Part shown: positions 1-7,634 of the stretch, one piece after another
Layout: every line of letters begins with the position of its first letter
Position numbering within the stretch: the stretch's first letter is position 1
From: CAVQEG01 sp963711465
Lineage (GTDB): Bacteria > Bacteroidota > Ignavibacteria > OLB7
NCBI GenBank assembly: GCA_963711465.1
Contig: CAVQEG010000002.1
Location: forward strand, 248,001-312,000
Length of the DNA: 64,000 bases
Reading direction: 5' to 3'
Position numbers and translations under genes: made by a program
The notes under the pieces: generated by a model
Seen by the model: the letters and a program-made list of their open reading frames with translations, nothing else
Database searches by the model: none
What the model was told of the DNA's origin: nothing

Positions 1-287
1 CGGAAGCCGAGCGTACGGATGCGATCGAGATCTTCGGCGGTCACGATCTTGCTGGTCGCGTGCCGTTCGAACGCCAGGCGGGCATCCTCTTCGGACATTC
101 CCGATCCGTTGTCGGAGACGAACATCAGCGCCTTACCGGCGTTGCGGACGACGACGGCAACCTGGGTAGCGCCGGCATCGAGCGAATTCTCCACCAGCTC
201 CTTGATCACCGACTCGGGACGTTGCACGACCTCGCCGGCGGCGATCTTGTTTGCAAGGGCGTCGGGCAGTTTCTGAATGCGGGACAT
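1..287 (-). CDS. mutL: DNA mismatch repair protein MutL (N-terminal part, cut by window edge)
   Basis: MutL is the ATP-dependent mismatch-repair matchmaker linking MutS to downstream processing. The first 95 codons are present, starting at ATG 287, and the gene runs off the left edge. The GHKL ATPase motifs are visible: the opening segment with IAAGEVV near residues 15-21, motif I KELVENSLDAGA (about 29-40), the DNGSGM loop (about 58-63) and FERHATSK (about 72-79). This arrangement is diagnostic for MutL and excludes other GHKL ATPases such as gyrase B or Hsp90. The gene is transcribed leftward and diverges from the rightward genes beginning at 783. Confidence 0.96.
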   Translation of the reverse strand, partial: MSRIQKLPDALANKIAAGEVVQRPESVIKELVENSLDAGATQVAVVVRNAGKALMFVSDNGSGMSEEDARLAFERHATSKIVTAEDLDRIRTLGF

Positions 288-782
288 GGTGCGCTGTGTT
301 CTGTGGATCGGTGTGACGTCGATCGACCGAGCCGCGTCGACGGAGGGACGGTAGCATCATCTCAACCGCGGGTGGGAACTCGCCGCGTGCGGACACGGAA
401 GTTAACGAACTACGCAGTGCCGCCCGGCAGGAACGCGCCACGCGCGGCGATCCGGTCGAACGGGCGCCCCACTCGGGTTCGACATGCAGATGTCGAATCC
501 GGTGGCGACGTCGTGGGAACAGGCAGTACATGGGCGCAGCGCTCGGCATGAGCCGGGCACGGTCGGGACATGGGGAAGCTGAAACTTCAGATGGTCGCGC
601 GGGTCCTTCCTTCGGCCATCTTGTTCGAATCTGGGCAAAGCGGTATCATGGCTGGTTGTTCTGGTAGCCGCCTTCCCCACAGCTCCGTTCACGACGACCT
701 GCCGCAGCCCGATCTGGAACGGATTTGGTAGTTCTGCGGTACAACCGATCCACTGGTACACCGAGTCGAACCGACCGAGACG
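288..782. other. Intergenic region, no gene recognised
   Basis: About 495 bases lie between the divergent starts of mutL and the membrane protein at 783. Long open frames cross it on both strands, but they are non-coding shadows in GC-rich DNA: they have no recognisable protein features and run antisense through neighbouring genes. It probably carries the two divergent promoters, but I see no convincing promoter motif, RNA gene or repeat. Confidence 0.5.
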
Positions 783-1223
783 ATGCTGTTCCGAACTCCG
801 CCATCGCGACCCGACGACATCCGGCAGCGCGGCGACGACGCGCACGACGCGTTGCTGAGCCGCACCACCGTGCGCCACACGCTGGGTTCGATCATCTGGA
901 TGGCGATGCTTCGTCTGACGCTGGCGATCTTCCTGGTGTGGTACCTCAAGGACTACTTCGCGACGTACTCGGAGTGGTGGATGATCACCGTCGGCGTCAT
1001 TTACGGCATCGCCATCTACCCTGCGCAGGTACAGTACCACTACTTCAAGAAGGCCTCCCGCCGACTGGTGGAGAACACGTTGTGTTCCAGCTGTCGCTAC
1101 TTCAACGCTGACGGTCTGCACTGCACACAGCTCGACGAGCACGTCACCGAGCATTACCTCCCGTGCGAGGGTGAGGGTTGGGAGCCGACATCCTTCGAGT
1201 ACGAGCGCGACGGCGAGCTGTAG
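783..1223 (+). CDS. Small membrane protein with two TM segments and a four-cysteine tail
   Basis: This is a 146-residue protein I do not recognise as a named family. Two hydrophobic segments (about residues 36-56 and 65-82) form a hairpin followed by a soluble tail. The tail holds four cysteines in the pattern C101-x2-C104-x9-C114-x13-C128, with His113 and His124 nearby, which suggests a small metal site or disulfide module (inference). The N-terminal 30 residues are polar and Arg/Asp-rich. The start is the first ATG of the frame. The gene precedes an SDR dehydrogenase on the same strand with a 180-base gap, so co-transcription is possible but not shown. The coding call rests on coherent hydrophobic segments and codon-like composition. 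Confidence 0.7.
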   Translation: MLFRTPPSRPDDIRQRGDDAHDALLSRTTVRHTLGSIIWMAMLRLTLAIFLVWYLKDYFATYSEWWMITVGVIYGIAIYPAQVQYHYFKKASRRLVENTLCSSCRYFNADGLHCTQLDEHVTEHYLPCEGEGWEPTSFEYERDGEL

Positions 1224-1403
1224 ATCGGCGTGCCCCGTCGCACGGTTGGCACCAGTTGCGAGGGAAGTCCGATCCGGCGGCGCTCGACGTTCAGCGATTT
1301 CACCAATCACCACTGTTCGGTTCCTTCCAGAGCGTGCGTCGACCCCGCCATCGCACTCGATTTCGTATGTTGCTTGATCGGTCATCGGCGAAGTGCTCCA
1401 GGA

Positions 1404-2171
1404 ATGTCCATCACCGACCTGTTCGATCTCTCGGGAAAAACCGCGTTCGTCACCGGTGCCTCGCGTGGGCTCGGCGCAGCGGCAGCCGATGTGCTTGCCG
1501 AGGCCGGCGCAAACGTCGTGCTGGTGGGGCGACATCGTGAGACGCTCGAAGAGGTCGACGCCGCTCTGAGGCCGCACGGGGTGGACACGCTTCGGATCGA
1601 GTGCGACGTCGCCGATCGTGATCGAACGGTGGAAGCGGTTGCCAGGGCAACCGGACACTTCGGAGCGATTGACATTCTGGTCAACAACGCGGGCATCATT
1701 CGTCGGGGACCAGCTGAGCGGTACACGCTGGAGGACTGGGACGCGGTGATGGAGGTGAATCTGACGGCGGCGTTTCATCTGTGCCGCGAAATCGGGCGCG
1801 GGATGCTCTCCCGCGGCGGCGGGCGGATCATCAACATCGCGTCGCTGCTCTCCTACTCCGGCGGTCTCAACGTCGTGGCCTACACTGCGAGCAAGAGTGG
1901 ACTCGCGGGAGTGACGCGGGCACTGGCCAACGAATGGGCCTCCCGCGGCGTCAACGTCAACGCCATTGCGCCGGGGTACTTCCATACTGCGGCCACCGAT
2001 GCGTTGCAGCAGGATCGCGAGCGGTACGAGGCGCTGCGCCACCGCATTCCCGCGCGGCGATGGGGCGAACCGAAGGATCTTCGCGGTGCGGTGCTGTTCC
2101 TTGCATCGCCCGCCAGCGACTACGTCAATGGTCACGTGCTCGCCGTCGACGGCGGCTGGATGGCCGCCTGA
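1404..2171 (+). CDS. SDR-family dehydrogenase, KduD/gluconate 5-dehydrogenase-like
   Basis: A classical short-chain dehydrogenase/reductase of 255 residues using NAD(P)(H). The cofactor motif TGASRGLG is at 17-24, NNAG at 94-97, and the catalytic residues are Ser147, Tyr160 and Lys164 in the Y-x3-K motif. The opening LFDLSGKTAFVTGASRGLG and the closing NGHVLAVDGGWMA resemble 2-dehydro-3-deoxy-D-gluconate or gluconate 5-dehydrogenases (KduD/IdnO/Gno). Substrate cannot be fixed from sequence, and no sugar-acid pathway genes are adjacent. The frame is open upstream to 1230, but ATG 1404 begins exactly at the usual family N-terminus and was chosen for that reason. Confidence 0.9.
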   Translation: MSITDLFDLSGKTAFVTGASRGLGAAAADVLAEAGANVVLVGRHRETLEEVDAALRPHGVDTLRIECDVADRDRTVEAVARATGHFGAIDILVNNAGIIRRGPAERYTLEDWDAVMEVNLTAAFHLCREIGRGMLSRGGGRIINIASLLSYSGGLNVVAYTASKSGLAGVTRALANEWASRGVNVNAIAPGYFHTAATDALQQDRERYEALRHRIPARRWGEPKDLRGAVLFLASPASDYVNGHVLAVDGGWMAA

Positions 2172-2267
2172 GAACAGGCTGCGGACTCGCCGGCCGTAAT
2201 TTTTCTATTTTCGGCGCCGAGGCCCGTAGAGACTACCCACACACATTCGCATTGCGTGCTCTTCCCC

Positions 2268-3122
2268 ATGCGTCTTCATCTTGACCTGACATCGGTTGAG
2301 AAGAACCCGTCGATTCCTGTCAACTACAACTATCCGCTTGGTCGGGCGATCATGCGTATCCTCGCTCCGGCGGAGGAACGCTACGAGAAGTACTCGCGCG
2401 GCCACGGGATGAAGGGGCAGGCGACAAAGCGGTTCAAGCTCTACGCGTTCTCAGGCCTCGAATTCTACGGTCCCCGCTGGTCGATGCACGAGCGCACCTT
2501 CCACTTCGAGGAATCCCTCCGCGCAAAGCTGATCGTCACCTTCCCGCATCCCGAGGAATTCGTCCTCTCGACCATCGTCCCGCTGTTCAACGACGCGACG
2601 CTGCAGATTCCCGCCGGCCGCCACAACGAGCCCGTCCAACTGGAAGTGCAGGACGTCGAGCCCACCCCCTTTCCCGCGTTCCCCTCGGCCACCTACCGCG
2701 TGCTCTCGCCGGTGACCATCCGCCGTGCGCCCGATCCCGACGACGAGAACCAGGAGGTCCGCTACCTCTCGGCCAAGAGTCGTGACACCGGACCGGCGCT
2801 GGTGCAGAATCTGATCGCAAAGCACGAGATCCTGACCGGCGAACGACTTCCGGACGATGCCCTGACGATCCAGATCGATCGGGAATATCTGCGTCGCACC
2901 CCGCACATCATGCGGGCGATCACCATCCGCGAGGGTACGCCGGACGAGTCGCGTGTGCGCTGCTTCGTCGCCCCGCTGCACATGGCCGGCGACGAACGAC
3001 TCATCCGCGCCGCGTTCGCCTGCGGCATCGGTGAGAAGAATCGCCTGGGGTTCGGGATGATCGGTGAACCATTTCCGCCCAAGCGGCGATCGAAGAGTCA
3101 CGCGAAGATCTGGCATGGCTGA
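2268..3122 (+). CDS. cas6: CRISPR-associated endoribonuclease Cas6 (no cas neighbours)
   Basis: Cas6 cuts CRISPR precursor RNA in the repeat to produce crRNAs in type I and III systems. The 284-residue protein starts MRLHLDL, as typical of the first ferredoxin-like strand, and ends with the family's Gly-rich loop CGIGEKNRLGFGMIG (residues 252-266, G-x-G-x5-G-F-G). A histidine sits at residue 46 in KYSRGHGMKG, where archaeal Cas6 enzymes carry the general-base histidine, with Lys49 and Lys54 after it. Length matches the usual 240-290 residues. An upstream GTG at 2256 would add four residues. No other cas gene and no repeat-spacer array is visible in the window. The last codons overlap bshB1 by 8 bases. 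Confidence 0.87.
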   Translation: MRLHLDLTSVEKNPSIPVNYNYPLGRAIMRILAPAEERYEKYSRGHGMKGQATKRFKLYAFSGLEFYGPRWSMHERTFHFEESLRAKLIVTFPHPEEFVLSTIVPLFNDATLQIPAGRHNEPVQLEVQDVEPTPFPAFPSATYRVLSPVTIRRAPDPDDENQEVRYLSAKSRDTGPALVQNLIAKHEILTGERLPDDALTIQIDREYLRRTPHIMRAITIREGTPDESRVRCFVAPLHMAGDERLIRAAFACGIGEKNRLGFGMIGEPFPPKRRSKSHAKIWHG

Positions 3123-3846
3123 TATTCTCGTGGTAGCCGCACATCCCGACGACGCGGAGCTCAACGTCGGAGGCACCATCCTCCGTCACGTCGACGCCGG
3201 TCGCAGTGTCGCCATCTGCGATCTGACGCGCGGTGAACGGGGCTCGCGAGGTTCTGCCGACCTGCGGGCCGCCGAGACGATGCGCGCCAACCGGGCGCTT
3301 GGAATTGCCGACGACATGCGGTGGAATCTCGGGATACCCGACGGTGACATCCGTGCCACGCCCGAGACGACGCTCTCCCTGGTACGCGCGATCCGCCACT
3401 TCCGACCGACCGTCCTGCTTCTGCCGTGGGATCACGATCGCCATCCCGACCATGAGGATGCCAACCGTCTCGCCCGCCGTGCCTGCTTCGACGCGGGTCT
3501 GACGCACGTCGAGTCAACCCACGACGGCCGGACGCAGTCGCCCCACCGCCCCGAACGCATGTACTGCTTCATGCAGGCGTACGAGCGCGAACCCGACTTC
3601 GTGGTGGACATCTCCGATCAGTTCGACCGCAAGCTCGACGCGATCGCGGCATACGCCTCGCAGTTCACCGTGCCGGGACGTTCCGTGCCGGAGGACGAAG
3701 GCGGACCCGAGACGTTCATTTCGCGTGCTGAATTCATGGAGGCGTTCATCGCGCGGATGCGACACTGGGGCTTCATGATCGGCAGGACCTACGGCGAAGC
3801 CTTCTGCACCGTCAACGGCCCGGTGGAATTGACGCAGCTGGTCTAG
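3115..3846 (+). CDS. bshB1: Bacillithiol biosynthesis N-acetyl-GlcNAc-malate deacetylase BshB1
   Basis: BshB1 removes the acetyl group from GlcNAc-malate, the second step of bacillithiol synthesis. The 243-residue protein has the LmbE/PIG-L zinc-site signatures AHPDDAE (9-15; ligands His10 and Asp13) and HPDH (110-113; third ligand His113). It also has the BshB1-typical DLTRGERGSRGS and a conserved tail RTYGEAFCTVNGP. ATG 3115 is chosen because it begins directly at MADILVVAAHPDDAE; the open frame extends back to 3064 inside cas6. The start overlaps the cas6 stop by 8 bases, implying translational coupling. A bacilliredoxin-like gene at 21059 supports bacillithiol use. The gene is convergent with the phosphatase gene 16 bases away. 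Confidence 0.9.
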   Translation: MADILVVAAHPDDAELNVGGTILRHVDAGRSVAICDLTRGERGSRGSADLRAAETMRANRALGIADDMRWNLGIPDGDIRATPETTLSLVRAIRHFRPTVLLLPWDHDRHPDHEDANRLARRACFDAGLTHVESTHDGRTQSPHRPERMYCFMQAYEREPDFVVDISDQFDRKLDAIAAYASQFTVPGRSVPEDEGGPETFISRAEFMEAFIARMRHWGFMIGRTYGEAFCTVNGPVELTQLV

Positions 3847-3862
3847 ACACCATCGTTCGGTA

Positions 3863-4726
3863 CTACTTCCTCATCCCTCCCTTCTTCCATCCGGCGCGAT
3901 GGTAGCGGGCACGTAGACTCGGGACCGACACGATCTCGAGCTCCGGGTAACGCAGCGCCGTGAGTGCTCCTCCGAAGACGCAACCGGTGTCGATGCCGAT
4001 GGCGTACTCATGCATGTAGGGGGCACGGTAGACCTGATGACCGAAGACGACGAGCTCGGGTCCACCGTAATCCGGCGCCCAGTCGATGCGTTCGGGATAC
4101 CCTTCCGGCGTCGTCTCGCCTGTCACCGGACCGTACATGGTGTAGGAGCGAATTCGTTCGGTGGAGTGGTCCTCCAGATCGGCGTGCCACGCGGCATGCG
4201 CGACGATCGCTTTCCCGTCGTCGAGCCGGATGGCCCACGGCATGTCTGAGTACAGATCGATCAGCCGCTCACGCCACTGCCGCTGCTGGTGCTCAGGCAA
4301 CGCTTCGAACTGAGCGACGGATTCCTCCAGACCGTGTCGGAGCTTCACTCGGCCGCCTTTGAGCCACCGCAGGAATCGATCATCGTGATTGCCGACGACG
4401 CTGAGTGCGTAGCCGCCGGAGTGCAGTCGCCAGAGGAGTTTCAGCGAGTCGACGATGCGATCGCCACGATCGACGATGTCGCCGACGAAGATCACGCGCG
4501 GCGGATGTGGCGACGCCTCGAGTTCCCCCTCCAGCAGCGCACCATGGCCGAGCCGACGCAGCAGCGTCACCAGTTCATCGTAGCAGCCGTGGACGTCGCC
4601 AATGATGTCGACGCGGTGGATCGACAGGTGGTTGTGCACGCGCGGATGTCCCGACAGATTCTCCGTCGGCAGGCAGTCGCGGTCATCCTCCCGGTGGAAC
4701 CTCGGCGGGTGTTGTGAAGACTTCAT
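3863..4726 (-). CDS. Calcineurin-like metallophosphatase (PrpE/ApaH-like)
   Basis: A 287-residue cytoplasmic phosphoesterase with the two-metal site of the PPP/ApaH superfamily: GDVHG (43-47), GDIVDRGD (82-89), GNHDDRF (112-118), then later histidines in VAHAAWH and VFGHQVY. The order and spacing match the PrpE-type bis(5'-nucleosyl)-tetraphosphatase and serine/threonine phosphatase group. Natural substrate is unknown. The first 36 residues before the domain are polar and unlike the family, so the true start may lie further in. ATG 4726 was chosen over 4810 because the latter would run through the terminator hairpin at 4774-4802. Confidence 0.85.
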   Translation of the reverse strand: MKSSQHPPRFHREDDRDCLPTENLSGHPRVHNHLSIHRVDIIGDVHGCYDELVTLLRRLGHGALLEGELEASPHPPRVIFVGDIVDRGDRIVDSLKLLWRLHSGGYALSVVGNHDDRFLRWLKGGRVKLRHGLEESVAQFEALPEHQQRQWRERLIDLYSDMPWAIRLDDGKAIVAHAAWHADLEDHSTERIRSYTMYGPVTGETTPEGYPERIDWAPDYGGPELVVFGHQVYRAPYMHEYAIGIDTGCVFGGALTALRYPELEIVSVPSLRARYHRAGWKKGGMRK

Positions 4727-4773
4727 CGAAGGGGCGGGTTGCTGGTTGGCGTCGACACGGAGTGAACATACAA

Positions 4774-4802
4774 ACGCCCCGCCATCGGCGATGACGGGGC
4801 GT
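4774..4802 (-). terminator. Intrinsic terminator after the Spy-like gene
   Basis: Read on the minus strand, the arms ACGCCCCG and CGGGGCGT enclose a further CATC/GATG stem around a GCC loop, and the hairpin is followed by TTTGT. It lies about 50 bases downstream of the Spy/CpxP-like stop codon and before the phosphatase gene. Confidence 0.8.
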
Positions 4803-4853
4803 CTGCCCATTCACATTTCCGCGGCCCACGCGGAGCGGGCACGACGGAGCCGG

Positions 4854-5432
4854 CTACCGAATGTCTTCCGAACGGTTGGCGCCCTGGGAATTCTTCGGCG
4901 CCGAGGTCGCGCCTTCGGGAGCGCCGTGACGTCCGTGTCCACGCCCCTGGTGGCGGGCTTTGAATTCCTCCCTGATCTTCGCCATCTCCTGGCGCTGCTC
5001 TTCGGTCAGCACCTGCGAGATCTGGCTCTGCAGCTGCTTCCGATCGGCCTGCAGCGACTGCATCTTCTGCTTCATATCGTCGCGGAGACGCTGCGCGGCG
5101 TCCTTGTCTCCCGACTGGCGTGCCTGACGCATCTGCCCGCGGAGGTTCTTCAGCTCGGTCAGCTGACTGGAGTGGGCGTCGCGGAAGCGATCGCGCAGCG
5201 CCTTGATCTGCTGCTTCTGCTGGTCGGTGAGGTTGAGCCGCTCAGCGAGCGCACCGGCATGATCCTTCATGTTCTGGTGTCGCGCCTCGATCCGGTCCTG
5301 ACGAGCACCACTGGTGGCACCATCGCGGGGAGCGGTACCGACGGCGGTCTGGGCGAACGTCGGCGTAGCGATAAGCATGACCGCGCCAAGCGCAAAGGCG
5401 CCGAGCCGGCCGAACCTGCTGTTGGTCTTCAT
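4854..5432 (-). CDS. Spy/CpxP-family periplasmic protein (LTxxQ motifs)
   Basis: A 192-residue exported protein. The signal peptide spans residues 1-27 (basic start, hydrophobic core, TFA before Gln28). The mature part is almost entirely charged helix and carries two family motifs, LTDQQ (68-72) and LTEEQ (142-146), about 74 residues apart as in Spy/CpxP. Known relatives are ATP-independent periplasmic chaperones or modulators of envelope-stress sensors; which role applies here cannot be told. The C-terminal 40 residues are Gly/His/Ala-rich (GRGHGRHG) and could bind metal (inference). No two-component genes are adjacent. It diverges from birA and is followed by a strong terminator. Confidence 0.85.
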   Translation of the reverse strand: MKTNSRFGRLGAFALGAVMLIATPTFAQTAVGTAPRDGATSGARQDRIEARHQNMKDHAGALAERLNLTDQQKQQIKALRDRFRDAHSSQLTELKNLRGQMRQARQSGDKDAAQRLRDDMKQKMQSLQADRKQLQSQISQVLTEEQRQEMAKIREEFKARHQGRGHGRHGAPEGATSAPKNSQGANRSEDIR

Positions 5433-5746
5433 GGATTGTTCCTCTGGTTACTATTCGTTGTTCAGTCGTATTCTTGTCGACCGATTCGAACGGGCGGTGG
5501 ATTTCAGGAGCTTTGACTCCTGCACCGCGTCCGGGGTTTGATCGGCACTGAAATCCACCTCCCTCCGCCCGTCATGGCGATCGGCGCCCTCCGATCCGAG
5601 CCGACTGGCCCGCCCGGCACCCGACCGCCGTCCCCGTTCCGGTCGCGCACGAAGGATTAGAGACCTTCGCAGTGCGACGGTTCCCGCACAACTCCACCGA
5701 CGCATCCGGCGACTGTCGCCGGAGGTTCCGACGTATCTGCATCGGC
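5433..5746. other. Intergenic region between the divergent Spy-like gene and birA
   Basis: This 314-base gap must hold the promoters of both flanking genes. It contains a conspicuous long inverted repeat at 5490-5572 (separate entry). No tRNA, known riboswitch or further open reading frame with protein character was seen. Confidence 0.5.
5490..5572. repeat. Long inverted repeat with nested hairpin (possible structured leader)
   Basis: The arms GGTGGATTTCAG (5496-5507) and CTGAAATCCACC (5548-5559) are perfect complements over 12 bp. Flanking ACGGGCGG (5490-5497) and CCGCCCGT (5565-5572) can extend the stem across a short asymmetric bulge. A smaller hairpin, CAGGAG (5505-5510) with CTCCTG (5517-5522), competes with the left arm. 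It lies about 58 bases upstream of the Spy-like start and about 175 bases upstream of birA. Function unknown: a 5' UTR structure, an attenuator or a protein-binding palindrome are all possible. Confidence 0.65.
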
Positions 5747-6568
5747 ATGTACGACACGCTCACACAGATCGGCAACAGCCGTCAGGCGCTGGGAGAGCTC
5801 GCCGACGAACTCGGCCTGCCGACGCTGATCTTCTACCGCGACATCGGATCGACGCAGGACGTGCTCCGGAGCGCCGCGGGATCGGGGGCACCGGCATGGA
5901 CGATGGTGGTCGCCGATCACCAGCACGAGGGACGCGGACAGGAGGGTCGGCGGTGGCGTTCGATACCGGGTGCACTGCTGCAGTTCTCACTGCTGCTCAG
6001 GCCCGCTTCGACAGGTGCCATGGCGCTGCTGCCGATTCGCTCCGGACTCGCGATCGCCGACGCCGTCGATGCCGTTCGATGCGAGTACGGCATTTCGTCG
6101 GTTCCGACGATTCGCATCAAGTGGCCGAACGACCTGATGCTGGAGGATCGAAAGGTGGCGGGAATTCTGAGCGAGGGCGTCGTTCGCGGAGACGAGTGGT
6201 GGTCCGTCGTGGGAATTGGAATCAATGCCTTTCCGGTCACCTTCGACGGCAACGACGCCGACGGATTCGAGGCGGGGTTCGTCGGTCCCACCGAGGCGGC
6301 GGGCGTCAACAGGAGCTTCCGGCTCGATCTGCTCAAGCGCATCGTACGGTCGTTGCGCGAGCGTGCGCCGTTCGAATCGGACGCACTCGAATCGGACGAA
6401 CTCGACGGCTTTGCCGAGCGCGACTGGTTGCGCGGTCGGCGCATCGAGTCGCCATCAGCCGGGCGCGTGGCGGGAATCGACCGACACGGACATCTGATCG
6501 TCGAGGATTCAGCCGGCAGGATCGAGCGTGCGGTCGCCGGCCGTGTCCGGCTTGCGGATAGGAACTGA
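5747..6568 (+). CDS. birA: Biotin-[acetyl-CoA-carboxylase] ligase, monofunctional
   Basis: Attaches biotin to the biotin carboxyl carrier protein through biotinoyl-AMP. The 273-residue protein has GSTQD (34-38), the biotinoyl-AMP loop GRGQEGRRW (62-70; usual GRGRxGRxW), KWPND (125-129), KVAGILSE and VVGIGIN. Next is a C-terminal SH3-like domain with RVAGID and GHLIVED. There is no N-terminal winged helix, so this is a ligase-only class I enzyme and not the E. coli-type repressor. ATG 5747 was chosen as the nearest start to the domain; the frame opens at 5672. Confidence 0.93.
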   Translation: MYDTLTQIGNSRQALGELADELGLPTLIFYRDIGSTQDVLRSAAGSGAPAWTMVVADHQHEGRGQEGRRWRSIPGALLQFSLLLRPASTGAMALLPIRSGLAIADAVDAVRCEYGISSVPTIRIKWPNDLMLEDRKVAGILSEGVVRGDEWWSVVGIGINAFPVTFDGNDADGFEAGFVGPTEAAGVNRSFRLDLLKRIVRSLRERAPFESDALESDELDGFAERDWLRGRRIESPSAGRVAGIDRHGHLIVEDSAGRIERAVAGRVRLADRN

Positions 6569-6582
6569 TATTCGTGAAAAGC

Positions 6583-6628
6583 AGACGGGCGCATCGTTCA
6601 GCCGTCAACGGCAACGATGCGCCCGTCT
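6583..6628 (-). terminator. Intrinsic terminator between birA and the lipoprotein gene
   Basis: Perfect 16-bp arms AGACGGGCGCATCGTT (6583-6598) and AACGATGCGCCCGTCT (6613-6628) flank a 14-base loop. On the minus strand a TTTT stretch follows, suiting the lipoprotein gene ending at 6645. It may also stop convergent birA transcripts. Confidence 0.85.
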
Positions 6629-6644
6629 CGATTTCGACCGGAGC

Positions 6645-7106
6645 TCAGTTTCGCGTGGCGTTGAACGAGCCGTTGACGGTAACCGATCCGCTTGGATTCG
6701 ACACGTTCGCCAGCGTTCCCTGGAACGTACCGACCACTTTGCCACCGCTCTCTCCGACGGACGTAACGACGGTCTGACCGGACGTGCCCTGGTAGGTCAC
6801 ATTGTTATCGATCATGATCGTAGCGGTCGCGGCCGTGCCCCAGGTATAGGTACCGTCAGAGGTGCCGTCGAAGGTCAGGATGATTCCTGCCTGTTTGCCG
6901 TTGAGCAGACCGCTGATGGTGATGTTGCCGGTCGTGGCGACGCTTGCGACACCGTCACCTGTCACCAGGGCATTGGTGTAGGTATTGTCACCGTTGATGG
7001 TGAACTGATTGGAGCTGGCTCCATCGGTGACGGTGTCCTGGCAGCCGGTGGCCAGCAGTGCCGCGGCGAGGACCGACAGCAGCAGGAATGGTAGGAATCG
7101 CTTCAT
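6645..7106 (-). CDS. Small secreted lipoprotein, Thr/Gly-rich beta protein
   Basis: A 153-residue protein whose signal sequence ends in a lipobox, LLATGC, with Cys22 as the predicted lipidated residue. The mature protein is rich in Thr, Gly, Asn and Val in alternating patterns typical of a beta-sandwich, with no catalytic motif visible. I do not recognise the family; function unknown. It is a single-gene unit, convergent with birA, and followed by the strong hairpin at 6583-6628. Coding is supported by the signal peptide plus lipobox and the terminator placement. Confidence 0.8.
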   Translation of the reverse strand: MKRFLPFLLLSVLAAALLATGCQDTVTDGASSNQFTINGDNTYTNALVTGDGVASVATTGNITISGLLNGKQAGIILTFDGTSDGTYTWGTAATATIMIDNNVTYQGTSGQTVVTSVGESGGKVVGTFQGTLANVSNPSGSVTVNGSFNATRN

Positions 7107-7379
7107 GGTGTGACCTGCGGTTTGTGTATGAGGTAGACGGAAGAACGGTCGGGACGGAGATCGTCGAGCGTGACGGCGGGGGGAGGACTGCCGGGAGCGG
7201 GTGCGTAGCGGAAGCGACGAGCGCGCGAGCGCGCGAGCGGATCGAGCGCCAAATATAGCAAGTGCACGGCGGATGCCGCGTGCGGGTGCGTGGTTCGAGC
7301 GGGCGGCCCCTCGGACGAGCGGCCGGAGTGAACGCGAAACGGCCCCGACATCAGGATGCCGAGGCCATTCGAATCGAGT

Positions 7380-7462
7380 GCGGAAGGGGGGACTTGAACC
7401 CCCACGCCCGTTAGGGCACTACCCCCTCAAGATAGCGTGTCTGCCAATTTCACCACTTCCGC
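7380..7462 (-). tRNA. tRNA-Leu (anticodon GAG)
   Basis: On the minus strand the acceptor arms GCGGAAG and CTTCCGC pair over 7 bp. The D-arm region is GTGAAATTGGCAGAC. The anticodon stem CTATC/GGTAG encloses the loop TTGAGGG (GAG). A class II variable arm (TGCCC..GGGC) and T arm GGGGG-TTCAAGT-CCCCC follow. The discriminator is A at 7379. CCA is not encoded. Strong overall match to bacterial tRNA-Leu(GAG). Confidence 0.96.
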
Positions 7463-7634
7463 TGAGGACAGACGCAAAATATACGGAGCCGTCGTCAGCC
7501 GGCGCAAGATTCAGCGTGTAACGAGGACTCTCACGCAGATCCGGCGGGCCTTCGTCCGCCGCTATCTTAGACGATTGATCGATGCACAACAACGCCCAGG
7601 GAACCTCTCGACGAATCGACAACTCCCGATTGCC

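Noticed and set aside
402..2135. A 577-codon minus-strand open frame across the membrane-protein and SDR genes
   Set aside because: Its translation is Arg/Pro/Gln-rich with no domain pattern and it is antisense to the clear SDR; long shadow frames are common in GC-rich DNA.
2100..4000. A CRISPR array near cas6
   Set aside because: I looked for regularly spaced 25-37-bp direct repeats on both sides of cas6 and saw none.
7140..7260. GC-rich GCGCGAGC-type short repeats between the lipoprotein gene and tRNA-Leu
   Set aside because: Only two or three short copies of GCGCGAGC; low-complexity DNA without regular spacing or a known element.
7380..7462. tRNA-Leu as an integration (att) site
   Set aside because: No integrase, direct repeat of the tRNA 3' end or phage-like gene is visible on either side.
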